36,256 nucleotides of DNA, taken from positions 1-36,256 of the forward strand of contig CAJUOP010000020.1 in the NCBI GenBank assembly GCA_910588465.1, written 5' to 3'. A program made the position numbers and the translations under genes. The stretch comes from an uncultured Christensenellaceae bacterium. Lineage in GTDB: Bacteria; Bacillota; Clostridia; Christensenellales; Borkfalkiaceae. Within the stretch, counting starts at the first letter, position 1. Each line of letters opens with the position of its first letter. This document shows, piece by piece, positions 22,246 through 29,658 of this stretch. Below the pieces are notes generated by a model. The model searched no databases, was not told the DNA's origin, and saw only the letters and a program-made list of their open reading frames with translations.

Positions 22246-23694
22246 TTATATCACGCATTTCCCTTCGGTAAACGACGCGAACAGCCCCTCCACGTTCGCG
22301 CCCGCGCGGTGGAAGCAGGCGATCATCTCTTCCGGAGAAGCAATTTTGCCCGCGTATTCCTTGCAATACGTTTTCAGCGCGGAAAAGAATTTTTTCTCCC
22401 CCGTTACCTCGCGCACGCGGTCAAAGAGGATCACGCCCTTATCGTAGGCGACGCTGCGGTACTCGTAACCGCTCTCGAACGAGGAAAGCGGACGGTTCAT
22501 GCGCGTGTCGGCGTCCCCCTTGATTTGCGAATAGACGGAGAAAAAAGCGCGGTACGCTCGCTCGGACGCACCCACGAAGTCGCGGTAGGTCACGCCGTAG
22601 TCGGGATGCTCCCCGAAAAAGAGCGCGGACGAATATTCCGCCAGCCCCTCGTCCTGCCAGGCGCTATCAAACTGATCGCTCCCCACCTGCGAATACCACC
22701 ACTGGTGCGCGGTTTCGTGCACGACCACGGGCGCGATCTCCCCCTCCTTCAAATCGTAAGAGATCATCGACAGCGCGGGGGATTCCATTCCGCCCGCCGC
22801 CAGATCGGTTTGCACCACCTTATAGTTCGGATAAGGATAATCGCCGAAGGTCTTGGAAAAATAATTCAGGCTTTGCTCGGCGGCGGACAGCGCCGTTAAA
22901 GGCGATTCGTCCTTTACGTAATAATATTCCACGTCCACGCCCGCGGCGCGCCCCTTCGCGCACTCGAACGCGCCGAGCACGAACGCCGTATCGCGCACGT
23001 TTTCCGCACGCACGCGGTAAATATTTTTTCCGTCCCGCCGTTCGCATTCGCCCGCGCCGCCGTAAACCGCGGTGAGCGAATCGGGCACCGTAAGGGTCAC
23101 GTCGTAATCCGAACATTCGGAAACGAACGGATCGCCGTAGGGCGCGTAGGTATATTCCGTGAATCCGCTTTCGCTGCAGGCGCACAGCACGGGATAAAAA
23201 TTCGCGAGGTTCACGCAATGCTCTCCCGCGCCGAAGCGGTAATTCGCCTGCGGGAGAGTCACCGTAAACGAAAGAGTGAGCTCGGCGCAGTCGTCGGGAT
23301 AGAGCTCGTCGTGAAGCTCGGTGCTCAAAATATTGCAGTCCTCGCCCGAAATTTCGAAGCTCTTCGCCCCCTCAACCGCAGTAATCTCGATCCCGCCGAA
23401 GCTCTCGCCGCGATAGAACACGGACCCGCGGGAAGCGTCGTCTACGGGACACACGGCGGCGCCCTCGCGGAATGCGTTGGGATAGAGCTGAAATTTCAGC
23501 GCGCCGAGCACGTTTTCGGTGCGGTTGGAAACGTGCGCCGTCATTTTCGCGTCGAGCTTGCGCTCTTCGGGAAAATATTCCGCCGTGATCGAATAGGAGT
23601 TACGCGCGCAGCCGTCGCCCGCGCACGCGGCGAACAGCACAACGGGGGAAAGCGAAAGCGCGCACGCGAGCGCGCAGGCAACTGTTTTTTTCAT
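22246..23694 (-). CDS. M1-family zinc metallopeptidase, probably membrane-anchored
   Basis: 482 residues. Gluzincin aminopeptidases of family M1 remove N-terminal residues from peptides. The zinc site is complete: HETAH (326-330) with Glu349 eighteen residues on (WQDEGLAEY). GGMES (301-305) replaces the usual GAMEN exopeptidase motif. A signal peptide ends in VVLFAAC; Cys24 could be lipid-modified although the lipobox is not perfect. The protein lacks the C-terminal helical domain of large M1 enzymes, as do many M1 lipoproteins of Firmicutes. The ribosome site GGGAGG lies in a weak hairpin followed by seven Ts right before the ATG. Confidence 0.87.
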   Translation of the reverse strand: MKKTVACALACALSLSPVVLFAACAGDGCARNSYSITAEYFPEERKLDAKMTAHVSNRTENVLGALKFQLYPNAFREGAAVCPVDDASRGSVFYRGESFGGIEITAVEGAKSFEISGEDCNILSTELHDELYPDDCAELTLSFTVTLPQANYRFGAGEHCVNLANFYPVLCACSESGFTEYTYAPYGDPFVSECSDYDVTLTVPDSLTAVYGGAGECERRDGKNIYRVRAENVRDTAFVLGAFECAKGRAAGVDVEYYYVKDESPLTALSAAEQSLNYFSKTFGDYPYPNYKVVQTDLAAGGMESPALSMISYDLKEGEIAPVVVHETAHQWWYSQVGSDQFDSAWQDEGLAEYSSALFFGEHPDYGVTYRDFVGASERAYRAFFSVYSQIKGDADTRMNRPLSSFESGYEYRSVAYDKGVILFDRVREVTGEKKFFSALKTYCKEYAGKIASPEEMIACFHRAGANVEGLFASFTEGKCVI

Positions 23695-23773
23695 AAAAAA
23701 ACCTCCCGACAGCAGGTTTGTCCCGCATATCGACAGGTTAGTTTATGTTCGATTCGATTCGGTTATGACGCCC

Positions 23774-24499
23774 TTATAAAATCGGCTCGTCTTTGCTCTC
23801 TTCCCGATTCTCCGCTTCGCTCTCCTCAGCGGCGGGCTCGGGAGCATAAAATTCAGGCGGATTCGCGGGCGCTTCGAAGGCGCGGGGCGCGGGCTGCACG
23901 TTTTGGAACACAGGCTCCCGCACAGGCTCCGTTACGGGTTCACGCACGAGCGCTCCCTCCTGCTTGGGCGCGGAAGGCGCGGGCTGATACACGATCCCCT
24001 TTTTCTCCTCGTTCAGCATGGTCGCAAGCAGTTTTTTGATTGCTTTCAGATTTCCGCGGTAAAGCGTGCCCGTCAGGTCGATCGCATAAAAACGGAGTTT
24101 TTTCAAAGGTTTCTTTTCCCCCGTCAACAGCGCTTTTTTCAACTCCTCCGAAGAAAGGCGGAACGTGATTGCGCTGCGCTGCTCGATGACCACGCGCGAA
24201 TCGGGCAAAAGATTGTTCTTTTCCTTATACAGCGCGGTAAGGTCGAAATTGGTAATGCCGTTCTGAATTCCGAGTTCGGCAACGCCCACTTCGTTTAAAG
24301 ATTTGTTCGCAACCGTAATTTCGGCATAGCGGTCGCGGGAATCGAAGTCCACCGCAAACAAACCGAGAATTTTCAGCTTTTGCACCGCGATGCTGTTCCG
24401 CAAGCCCATCACGAGAAAAATGCTGAGCGCAAGCATCGCCACAACGATAATGCCGATAATCAGTACCAGAATCCCGCTGTTTTCGTTTAACCATTCCAT
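23774..24499 (-). CDS. single-pass membrane protein of unknown function
   Basis: 241 residues. One N-terminal membrane helix (about 8-32) leads to a soluble domain (about 38-165) of mixed alpha/beta character, then a Pro/Glu-rich low-complexity tail with repeated VREPV-type units (about 185-198). No catalytic motif or family is recognised. A consensus promoter lies 30 bases upstream of the ATG; the ribosome site is poor (GGTG). The next gene downstream, the M1 peptidase, starts 79 bases later on the same strand. Confidence 0.7.
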   Translation of the reverse strand: MEWLNENSGILVLIIGIIVVAMLALSIFLVMGLRNSIAVQKLKILGLFAVDFDSRDRYAEITVANKSLNEVGVAELGIQNGITNFDLTALYKEKNNLLPDSRVVIEQRSAITFRLSSEELKKALLTGEKKPLKKLRFYAIDLTGTLYRGNLKAIKKLLATMLNEEKKGIVYQPAPSAPKQEGALVREPVTEPVREPVFQNVQPAPRAFEAPANPPEFYAPEPAAEESEAENREESKDEPIL

Positions 24500-24528
24500 A
24501 GAACACCGTCCGAAATTGAGATATATTT

Positions 24529-24557
24529 ATTATACGGCATTTTATTGAAAAATGCAA
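24529..24557 (-). promoter_or_regulatory. promoter of the membrane-protein gene
   Basis: TTGCAT (24552-24557), a 17-base spacer and TATAAT (24529-24534). Confidence 0.7.
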
Positions 24558-24676
24558 TCTTCTTTACGCCAAATTATCAAACAATTTTTTGGCAATTCAT
24601 TTCACGCTCTGTTGCTTGCGGCCGCAAGCTTTGCCGACTTCAAAACATAAAAAAAATTCAATCGGGAAAGTCAAAT

Positions 24677-24708
24677 AAAAGAGCGCCGCTGCGCAGCGGC
24701 GCTCTTTT
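24677..24708. terminator. terminator after the M23 gene
   Basis: A perfect 32-base palindrome with AAAAGAGCGCCGCTGC as its left half, seven bases after the M23 stop codon; it can work in both directions. Confidence 0.85.
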
Positions 24709-24715
24709 CCGTTGT

Positions 24716-25390
24716 TTATTTTTCCGAGTTTACGATTTCGATATAGTCGGAAGGATTTTGCGGAACGCCCTTTAAGCTGACTTCCAGATGCAGGTGCGTG
24801 CCGTCCTTGGCCTCCGAGCCGTAAGCCGCGGCTACCGTTGCGATCTTATCGCCCTTTTTCACCTTGTCGCCCGTCTTTAAATTCTGTACGGGTTCGACAA
24901 AGCGGTACAGCGTAACCAGTCCGTCGCCGTGATCCACGGTGATATAGTTTCCCGTCGTCTCATTCAGGCTGATTTCGAGGATCGTGCCCTCCGCCATCGA
25001 GCAAACTTCCGTGCCCTCTTCCGCGGCGAAGTCCACCGCCTTGTGCCGATAAATAAAGCCCGTGGTCTGGCTGGCGTAAATGCTGTTGAATTCCGTCGCC
25101 GCGGTGTATTTCAGCGGCACCACGAATTTTACGGGATCATCCCCGCCCGCGGGCTTGTCGTCCGGATTTTCATCGGGCTTCTCGTCGGGCTTTTCGTCCG
25201 GCTTCTCGTCGGGTTTCTTGTCGTCGTCGGGGTTTGCGACGGGAGGAGGATTCTCCAACACGTCGTCGTTGCCCGCGCCCGTTACAAAGTAAACCGTGAG
25301 CACCGTAGCTACGATCAGCAGCACAAGGCTGATTGCAAGAGTTACATAATAGATGAGTTTCTTTTTGCTTTTTGCGTTTTCTTCTTTCAT
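24716..25390 (-). CDS. LytM (M23) domain protein, SpoIIQ-like
   Basis: 224 residues: one membrane helix (about 12-36), an acidic Pro-rich linker with tandem PDEK units (about 60-75), and a LytM domain (about 88-218). The zinc and catalytic residues are all present: His116 and Asp120 in RHKAVDFA, His154 in DHG, and His199/His201 in THLHLEV. Size and layout match clostridial SpoIIQ, the forespore half of the SpoIIQ-SpoIIIAH channel, whose LytM domain keeps its zinc site. The possible sigma-F promoter upstream fits that role. A vegetative endopeptidase or an elongation-machinery LytM protein is the alternative. GGAGG lies 8 bases before the ATG. Confidence 0.75.
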   Translation of the reverse strand: MKEENAKSKKKLIYYVTLAISLVLLIVATVLTVYFVTGAGNDDVLENPPPVANPDDDKKPDEKPDEKPDEKPDENPDDKPAGGDDPVKFVVPLKYTAATEFNSIYASQTTGFIYRHKAVDFAAEEGTEVCSMAEGTILEISLNETTGNYITVDHGDGLVTLYRFVEPVQNLKTGDKVKKGDKIATVAAAYGSEAKDGTHLHLEVSLKGVPQNPSDYIEIVNSEK

Positions 25391-25415
25391 AATATAACCT
25401 CCGAAATTTGTATGC

Positions 25416-25446
25416 TAATGATTTCCGCTTTGCGAAATTTTTATAC
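25416..25446 (-). promoter_or_regulatory. possible sigma-F-type promoter of the SpoIIQ-like gene
   Basis: GTATA (25442-25446), 15 bases, then GGAAATCATTA (25416-25426), close to the sigma-F pattern (GYATA and GGnnAnAnT). No good sigma-A alternative is seen. RNA would start about 20 bases before the ATG. Confidence 0.4.
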
Positions 25447-25490
25447 CTCTTATTTTAAAAAAATTTTTAAAATCCGCCGAAAATAAGAGG
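25446..25490 (-). other. inverted repeat spanning the stop of the preceding gene
   Basis: CCTCTTATTTT and AAAATAAGAGG (11 pairs) flank a 23-base AT-rich loop containing the TAA stop. It is not a standard terminator because no T-run follows the 3' arm. It abuts the possible sigma-F -35. Confidence 0.5.
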
Positions 25491-25892
25491 AGTCCCCACC
25501 GCCGTCTGTTCCGCGCTGACCGCAACGTGCAAGTTTACGGCATAGCCGTTCACCGTTACCGTATCACCCAAAAGCGACGAATACAGATAGCGGTTTTCCA
25601 CGCCGCACACCGTTTCGGTAAACAGCAGCTCGGCGTGAAATTTTTCCTTTAACTGCTCGTATCGGTTTCCTAAGTAGCGCACGCTCTCGCCCCGCACGTT
25701 CAGCGCAAATTTATCGAGCAGCGGATTTCGGGAAGAGACGAAGGGCGCCGTCGACGATTCGCCCAGATACAGCTCGTAGCTCTCGCCCGAAGAGAACACG
25801 GGAGAATTGCAAAGCAGCAGAGCAAAGCCCGCCGTAAGCAGCGAGCACGCGACCGCGAAAACCGATTTTATCACGTTCCACGTTTTTTGCAT
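25467..25892 (-). CDS. small exported protein, possibly YwmB-like
   Basis: 141 residues with an N-terminal membrane or signal segment (about 8-32). The C-terminal half (RGESVRYLGNRYEQLKEKF onward, ending VNLHVAVSAEQTAVGTPLIF) faintly resembles YwmB-type proteins, which in Bacillus lie near spoIID and spoIIQ. Here the SpoIIQ-like gene follows. The match is by general look only. GGGAGG precedes the ATG by seven bases, but it is the 3' arm of a hairpin followed by six Ts (25893-25920), so translation or transcription may be conditional. Confidence 0.55.
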   Translation of the reverse strand: MQKTWNVIKSVFAVACSLLTAGFALLLCNSPVFSSGESYELYLGESSTAPFVSSRNPLLDKFALNVRGESVRYLGNRYEQLKEKFHAELLFTETVCGVENRYLYSSLLGDTVTVNGYAVNLHVAVSAEQTAVGTPLIFGGF

Positions 25893-25920
25893 AAAAAATC
25901 CTCCCGAAAAGCTCGGAAGG
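25893..25920 (-). terminator. terminator of the prmA-HIT operon overlapping the next ribosome site
   Basis: CCTTCCGA pairs with TCGGGAGG and is followed by A then six Ts. The 3' arm is also the Shine-Dalgarno sequence of the gene starting at 25892. Confidence 0.6.
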
Positions 25921-25968
25921 ATTGTTGACCCGTTTTTTATATTTTATACATGCTTTTTCTACGCGCGG

Positions 25969-26307
25969 TTATTTTTCCCACGGGAGAGCTTCTCCGCCGA
26001 GCACGTGGATATGCAGATGCTTTACCGTCTGCCCCGCGTTGTCGCCCTGATTGATCACAAGCCGGTACCCCTCGGAAAGTCCCCATTCGTCCTTTTTTCC
26101 GGCAATTTTTTGCAGCATTTTTCCCAGCAGCGCGGCGCGGCGGTCGTCCGCCTCCGTAAGATAGGCGAAATGCTCCTTAGGCACGCACAGCAAGTGGATC
26201 TTCGCAAGCGGCGCAATGTCGCGGAATACGAGCATTTCTCCGTCCTCGTACACCTTGCCCGACGGAATTTCTCCCGCAACGATTTTACAGAAAACACAGT
26301 CTTTCAT
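25969..26307 (-). CDS. HIT-family nucleotide-binding hydrolase
   Basis: 112 residues, a normal HINT-size protein. HIT proteins hydrolyse nucleoside phosphoramidates or dinucleoside polyphosphates. The histidine triad is HLHIH (97-101, catalytic His99), preceded by NQGDNAGQTV. Cys4 and Cys7 in CVFCKI are the usual N-terminal pair. The ATG at 26307 has AGGAGG 5 bases upstream; a longer frame upstream is only mtaB read in another frame. It is the last gene of the prmA-rsmE-mtaB-HIT run, 11 bases after mtaB. Confidence 0.92.
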   Translation of the reverse strand: MKDCVFCKIVAGEIPSGKVYEDGEMLVFRDIAPLAKIHLLCVPKEHFAYLTEADDRRAALLGKMLQKIAGKKDEWGLSEGYRLVINQGDNAGQTVKHLHIHVLGGEALPWEK

Positions 26308-26318
26308 ACAAACCTCCT

Positions 26319-27545
26319 CTATTCGATACGGGCGATGATTTTGCCCGTCGCTCCCTCGTTCGTCCTTTCTTGCAGCAAAACGCGGCAAAGCTCTCCCTCG
26401 CGTCCGCCCTCCGCCGTCACGCGGATATAATTGTCCGTATAGCCACCGCGATCCTCGAACAGCACCGTCTGCTCGGTGTTTAAAAAGCGGTCGATAAAGC
26501 GCGCTTCCGCCGCCTGCGCCCGCGCAAGGATCCTGCCCATGCGCTCCTTTTTGACGGACGCGGGCAAATCTTTCAGCTTCGCCGCCGCCGTGCCCGCCCG
26601 CGGCGAATAGGGAAACGCGTGCACCTTGGCAAACTTCGCCTCGTCGATCACGGAAAGCGAGAGCAAAAAGTCCTCCTCCGTCTCCGTCGGAAAGCCCGCG
26701 ATGATATCGGTGGTGATCGCCGCTTCGGGAAAATATGCGTAAATCAACGCGCATTTTTCTAAATACTCCTTGCGCGTATAGCGGCGGTTCATGGCGCGAA
26801 GCACGCTGTCCGAACCGCTTTGCAGCGAAAGATGAAAATGCGGCAACACGTTGCCCGCCTCTTTCATGGCGGAAAGCAGCTCCTCCGTAACGATCCCCGC
26901 CTCCAAAGAGCCGAGGCGGAAGCGCGCGGGCACCTCCTTCAATTTTCGGATCAGCCCGCCCAAATCGGTTTCTCCGTCCCGATAGGAGGTGACGTCGATC
27001 CCCGTAAGCACGATTTCCTTTGCCCCGAGCGAGTTTGCCTCATATAAAACGCTCTCCGCGCTGCGGGAGCGCGACCTGCCCCGCAGATAGGGGATGAGGC
27101 AGTACGAACAAAAGCGGTTGCAGCCGTCCTGTATACGCAGATAGGCGCGCGTCTTGGTGCGTCTGGGCGCGGGCAGCTCGCAAAAGCCCTCGTCCGATTC
27201 GCAAAAAATTCCCCGCTCGCGCAACAGCGCGAGCACGCGGTCCTTGCGCTGCGCGCCCGTCACCAGCGTAACGCCCTCTTTTTCCGCAAACGCCCGCGGG
27301 TCGTTCTGCGCCGCGCACCCGCACACGACCACGGGCGCGGTCGGATTGTATTTGCGCATACGCGCGACCGCCTGACGGCTCTTTTTTTCCGCCTCCGCCG
27401 TCACTGCGCAGGTATTTAACAAGTATAAGTCGGCAGCGCCGAGCTCCTCTGTCACCTCGTAGCCCAGCTCCTCCAGCCCGCGCAGGAGCGATTCGCTCTC
27501 CACCTCGTTCATCTTACAGCCGAGGGTAAACACGCACGCCTTCAT
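26319..27545 (-). CDS. mtaB: tRNA t6A37 methylthiotransferase MtaB
   Basis: 408 residues. MtaB converts t6A37 in tRNA to ms2t6A by radical AdoMet chemistry. The N-terminal MTTase domain has Cys10, Cys46 and Cys77 for the second cluster; the radical SAM cluster is CNRFCSYC (Cys142, 146, 149); a TRAM-like domain ends the protein (about 346-408). The ATG at 27545 overlaps the rsmE stop as ATGA; a longer in-frame stretch upstream is rsmE DNA in another frame and is not part of the gene. TcdA (4256-4957) acts on the same base. Confidence 0.94.
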   Translation of the reverse strand: MKACVFTLGCKMNEVESESLLRGLEELGYEVTEELGAADLYLLNTCAVTAEAEKKSRQAVARMRKYNPTAPVVVCGCAAQNDPRAFAEKEGVTLVTGAQRKDRVLALLRERGIFCESDEGFCELPAPRRTKTRAYLRIQDGCNRFCSYCLIPYLRGRSRSRSAESVLYEANSLGAKEIVLTGIDVTSYRDGETDLGGLIRKLKEVPARFRLGSLEAGIVTEELLSAMKEAGNVLPHFHLSLQSGSDSVLRAMNRRYTRKEYLEKCALIYAYFPEAAITTDIIAGFPTETEEDFLLSLSVIDEAKFAKVHAFPYSPRAGTAAAKLKDLPASVKKERMGRILARAQAAEARFIDRFLNTEQTVLFEDRGGYTDNYIRVTAEGGREGELCRVLLQERTNEGATGKIIARIE

Positions 27546-28258
27546 TGCAGCTCCCCCAGGCGGGACATGACGATAGCCGTAATCGCAATCGCCGCCGTTT
27601 CCGCCCGCAAGATCCGTTTTCCCAGCGATATCCCCGTAAAGCCCGCCGCCTGCGCTCGCTCGAATTCCTCCTGCGTAAAGCCGCCCTCGCTTCCTACGAC
27701 GACCGCGCAGGAGTCGCCGCAAAGCTCCGTCTGCACGCCGCCCGCCTTTAAAAATTCGCAGGCGAACAGCTTCGAGGAATAGCCCTCCGCGCTGCGCAGC
27801 GTCTCTTCGAGCGTGCCGTAATAGACCACCTCGGGCGCAACCGAACGCCTGCATTGCTTCGCCGCCTCGCGCGAAACTCTGTTCAGCCGCTCCAGCTTAT
27901 TTTCGTTCATGTACGCCGCGCAATAACGGGAGGAAAACACTCCGATTTTATTTACGCCGAGCTCCGTCGCCTTCTGCACGACCAGCTCCGTCTTGTCGCC
28001 TTTCAGCGCGCCGATCAAAAGCAACACGTTTGCCGTCGGCTCGTTGCCGCCCTCGCTTTTGCCCGTCACGTGCAAAAGCATGCCGTTTTTCTCCGTGCGG
28101 GCGACGATCGCAGCATATTCCGCGCCGCTCCCGTCCAGCAGGGTCACCTCGTCCCCCTCCGAAAGGCGCAGCACGTTTTTGGCGTGGCGGAATTCCTCGC
28201 CCGACAGCGCGACCTCTTCGGAAATTTTATCCACAAAAAAACGCTTGGGCGCGGACAT
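27542..28258 (-). CDS. rsmE: 16S rRNA (uracil-1498-N3)-methyltransferase RsmE
   Basis: 238 residues, usual for RsmE. It methylates U1498 of 16S rRNA. The N-terminal PUA-like domain (about 1-70) is followed by a SPOUT fold with VVVGSEGGFTQEEFE and the knot segment SLGKRILRAETA. The ATG at 28258 shares its first base with the last base of the prmA stop (TAATG), and the 3' end overlaps mtaB, so all three are coupled. Confidence 0.94.
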   Translation of the reverse strand: MSAPKRFFVDKISEEVALSGEEFRHAKNVLRLSEGDEVTLLDGSGAEYAAIVARTEKNGMLLHVTGKSEGGNEPTANVLLLIGALKGDKTELVVQKATELGVNKIGVFSSRYCAAYMNENKLERLNRVSREAAKQCRRSVAPEVVYYGTLEETLRSAEGYSSKLFACEFLKAGGVQTELCGDSCAVVVGSEGGFTQEEFERAQAAGFTGISLGKRILRAETAAIAITAIVMSRLGELQ

Positions 28259-29208
28259 TATTCGCCCTCCCGTTGCAGCGCGAGCGCGTACCACTCGCCC
28301 TTGCGGCGCGTTTCTACCGTGCGCAGCCCCTGCTGCAAATACGTCTGTTTTACGAATTCCAGCCGCTCGCCGATAATGCCGCTTAAAATCAGCGTTCCGC
28401 CCGCTTTCAGATTTTTGGGAATAGAGGGCGCCAGCAGCGCGAGCACCTCCGCCATAATGTTCGCAAGCACCAGATCGCCTTTGATTTCGGAATCGTCCAA
28501 CAGATTCGCCAACGCGACCGTCAGCCTGTCCTGCACCCGATTGAGCGCCGCATTGTGCGCCGCACTCTCCACCGCCACGGGGTCGATATCGGTAAGATAG
28601 CACTTTTCCGCGCCCAGCTTCGCCGCGGCGATCCCCAAAATACCGCTGCCGCAGCCCACGTCGATGCATACGTCGCCCGGTCGCAGAAAGTCTTGCAACA
28701 ATTCTAAACACATGGAGGTGGTCTCGTGCTCGCCCGTGCCGAACGCCATGTTCGAATCGAGCAAAACCGTCTCTTCACCCGCTTGTTTTTCGTAAGGTAT
28801 CCACTCGGGAACGACGACGATCCGCGTTCCCGCATGAATGGGACGGAAGTGCTTTTTCCAAACGTCGATCCAGTCGTCCCCCTCGATCTCGCGCTTGGTC
28901 TCCTCTAAGGAGCCGAACGGCACCGCGCCCGCGCTCCGCTCTCTGCGGGAAACGATTTCGCGCATGAGCTCCGCGATTTTCTCTTCGGCGGAGTCGGGCT
29001 CTAAAAAGCATTTTACGAGCACGTCCTTTTGCGGCGCGGAAACGGCTTCGTCGATATAGTCCCAAAAGACGGTGGATTCGCGTTGCAGCGCGATCACGTC
29101 GTTTGCGTCGCACACGGTTACTCCGTGGGGCGTATAATTCCACATGGCGTCTGCGACCAGCTCGCTCGCCTCGGTGGAGGTATGTACGGTAAGCTCGATA
29201 AATTTCAT
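28258..29208 (-). CDS. prmA: ribosomal protein L11 methyltransferase PrmA
   Basis: 316 residues. PrmA trimethylates lysines and the N-terminus of ribosomal protein L11. The N-terminal substrate domain begins MKFIELTVHTSTEASELVAD, which matches the family start. The AdoMet-binding motif IDVGCGSGILGIAAAKLG and the downstream LANIMAEVL are intact. No ribosome site precedes the ATG: a perfect promoter puts its -10 only six bases upstream, so the mRNA should be leaderless or nearly so. Confidence 0.93.
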   Translation of the reverse strand: MKFIELTVHTSTEASELVADAMWNYTPHGVTVCDANDVIALQRESTVFWDYIDEAVSAPQKDVLVKCFLEPDSAEEKIAELMREIVSRRERSAGAVPFGSLEETKREIEGDDWIDVWKKHFRPIHAGTRIVVVPEWIPYEKQAGEETVLLDSNMAFGTGEHETTSMCLELLQDFLRPGDVCIDVGCGSGILGIAAAKLGAEKCYLTDIDPVAVESAAHNAALNRVQDRLTVALANLLDDSEIKGDLVLANIMAEVLALLAPSIPKNLKAGGTLILSGIIGERLEFVKQTYLQQGLRTVETRRKGEWYALALQREGE

Positions 29209-29612
29209 GGCTTTATTATAGCGGACTTTTTTTAAAAAGTCAATGCGTTGCGAATACGCGGACGCTTTTTTCTGCCGAACAGGTGCGGCGGATTCGCCCC
29301 GCGGGAATCTCTGTGCGCACAGTCCGTCCTTTGCTGCGTGGGATTCTTTCGGTCGCTTCGCTCCCTCAGAATGACAGGGGAGTGCGCTCCCTCAGAATGA
29401 CAGTGGTTTTACCTGCGATTGTCACGGTATGACTGCTTGCGGCGGTTGCCCGTCTGTTCCGTCATTCCGAGGTGCGGAACAGCCGCTCTACTCTATCATT
29501 CCGAGGCGCGGCACAGCCGCTCTGTTCCGTCATTCCGAGGCGCGGCACAGCCGCTCTGTTCCGTCATTCCGAGGCGCGGCACAGCCGCGCCGTGGGAATC
29601 TCTTTCCCTTGC
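29209..29612. repeat. intergenic repeat island with a 34-base tandem array
   Basis: Four contiguous copies of a 34-base unit starting TCATTCCGAGGCGCGGCACA lie at 29462-29495, 29496-29529, 29530-29563 and 29564-29597 (the last diverges at its end). To the left, CGCTCCCTCAGAATGACAG occurs twice (about 29360-29402). GGATTCTTTCGGTCGCT at 29341-29357 matches the island at 20328-20343. Frames on the plus strand translate only the repeats. It separates dnaJ from prmA, which are adjacent in many Firmicutes. Confidence 0.8.
29215..29243 (-). promoter_or_regulatory. prmA operon promoter
   Basis: TTGACT is the -35 (29238-29243) and TATAAT the -10 (29215-29220), with a 17-base spacer. The -10 ends six bases before the prmA ATG. 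Confidence 0.8.
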
Positions 29613-29645
29613 AAACAAAACGCGCCCGACGGAACGTCGGGCGCG
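29613..29645 (-). terminator. terminator of the grpE-dnaK-dnaJ operon
   Basis: An 11-base-pair GC stem (29635-29645 with 29621-29631), a three-base loop, then TTTTGTTTG on the minus strand. Confidence 0.8.
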
Positions 29646-29658
29646 CATAACTTATTGT

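Noticed and set aside
23218..24039. Plus-strand frame of 273 codons
   Set aside because: Antisense to the M1 peptidase and membrane-protein genes, crossing their intergenic region; Arg-rich with no motif.
26308..26754. N-terminal extension of the HIT protein
   Set aside because: It is mtaB sequence read in another frame; the HIT ATG at 26307 has a perfect ribosome site.
27546..27854. N-terminal extension of MtaB
   Set aside because: It overlaps rsmE in another frame; MtaB begins at MKACVFTLGC with an ATGA overlap.
28259..28711. N-terminal extension of RsmE
   Set aside because: It is prmA sequence read out of frame; RsmE starts at the TAATG overlap.
29462..29597. Possible CRISPR array
   Set aside because: The units are contiguous head-to-tail copies with no spacers, and no cas gene is present.
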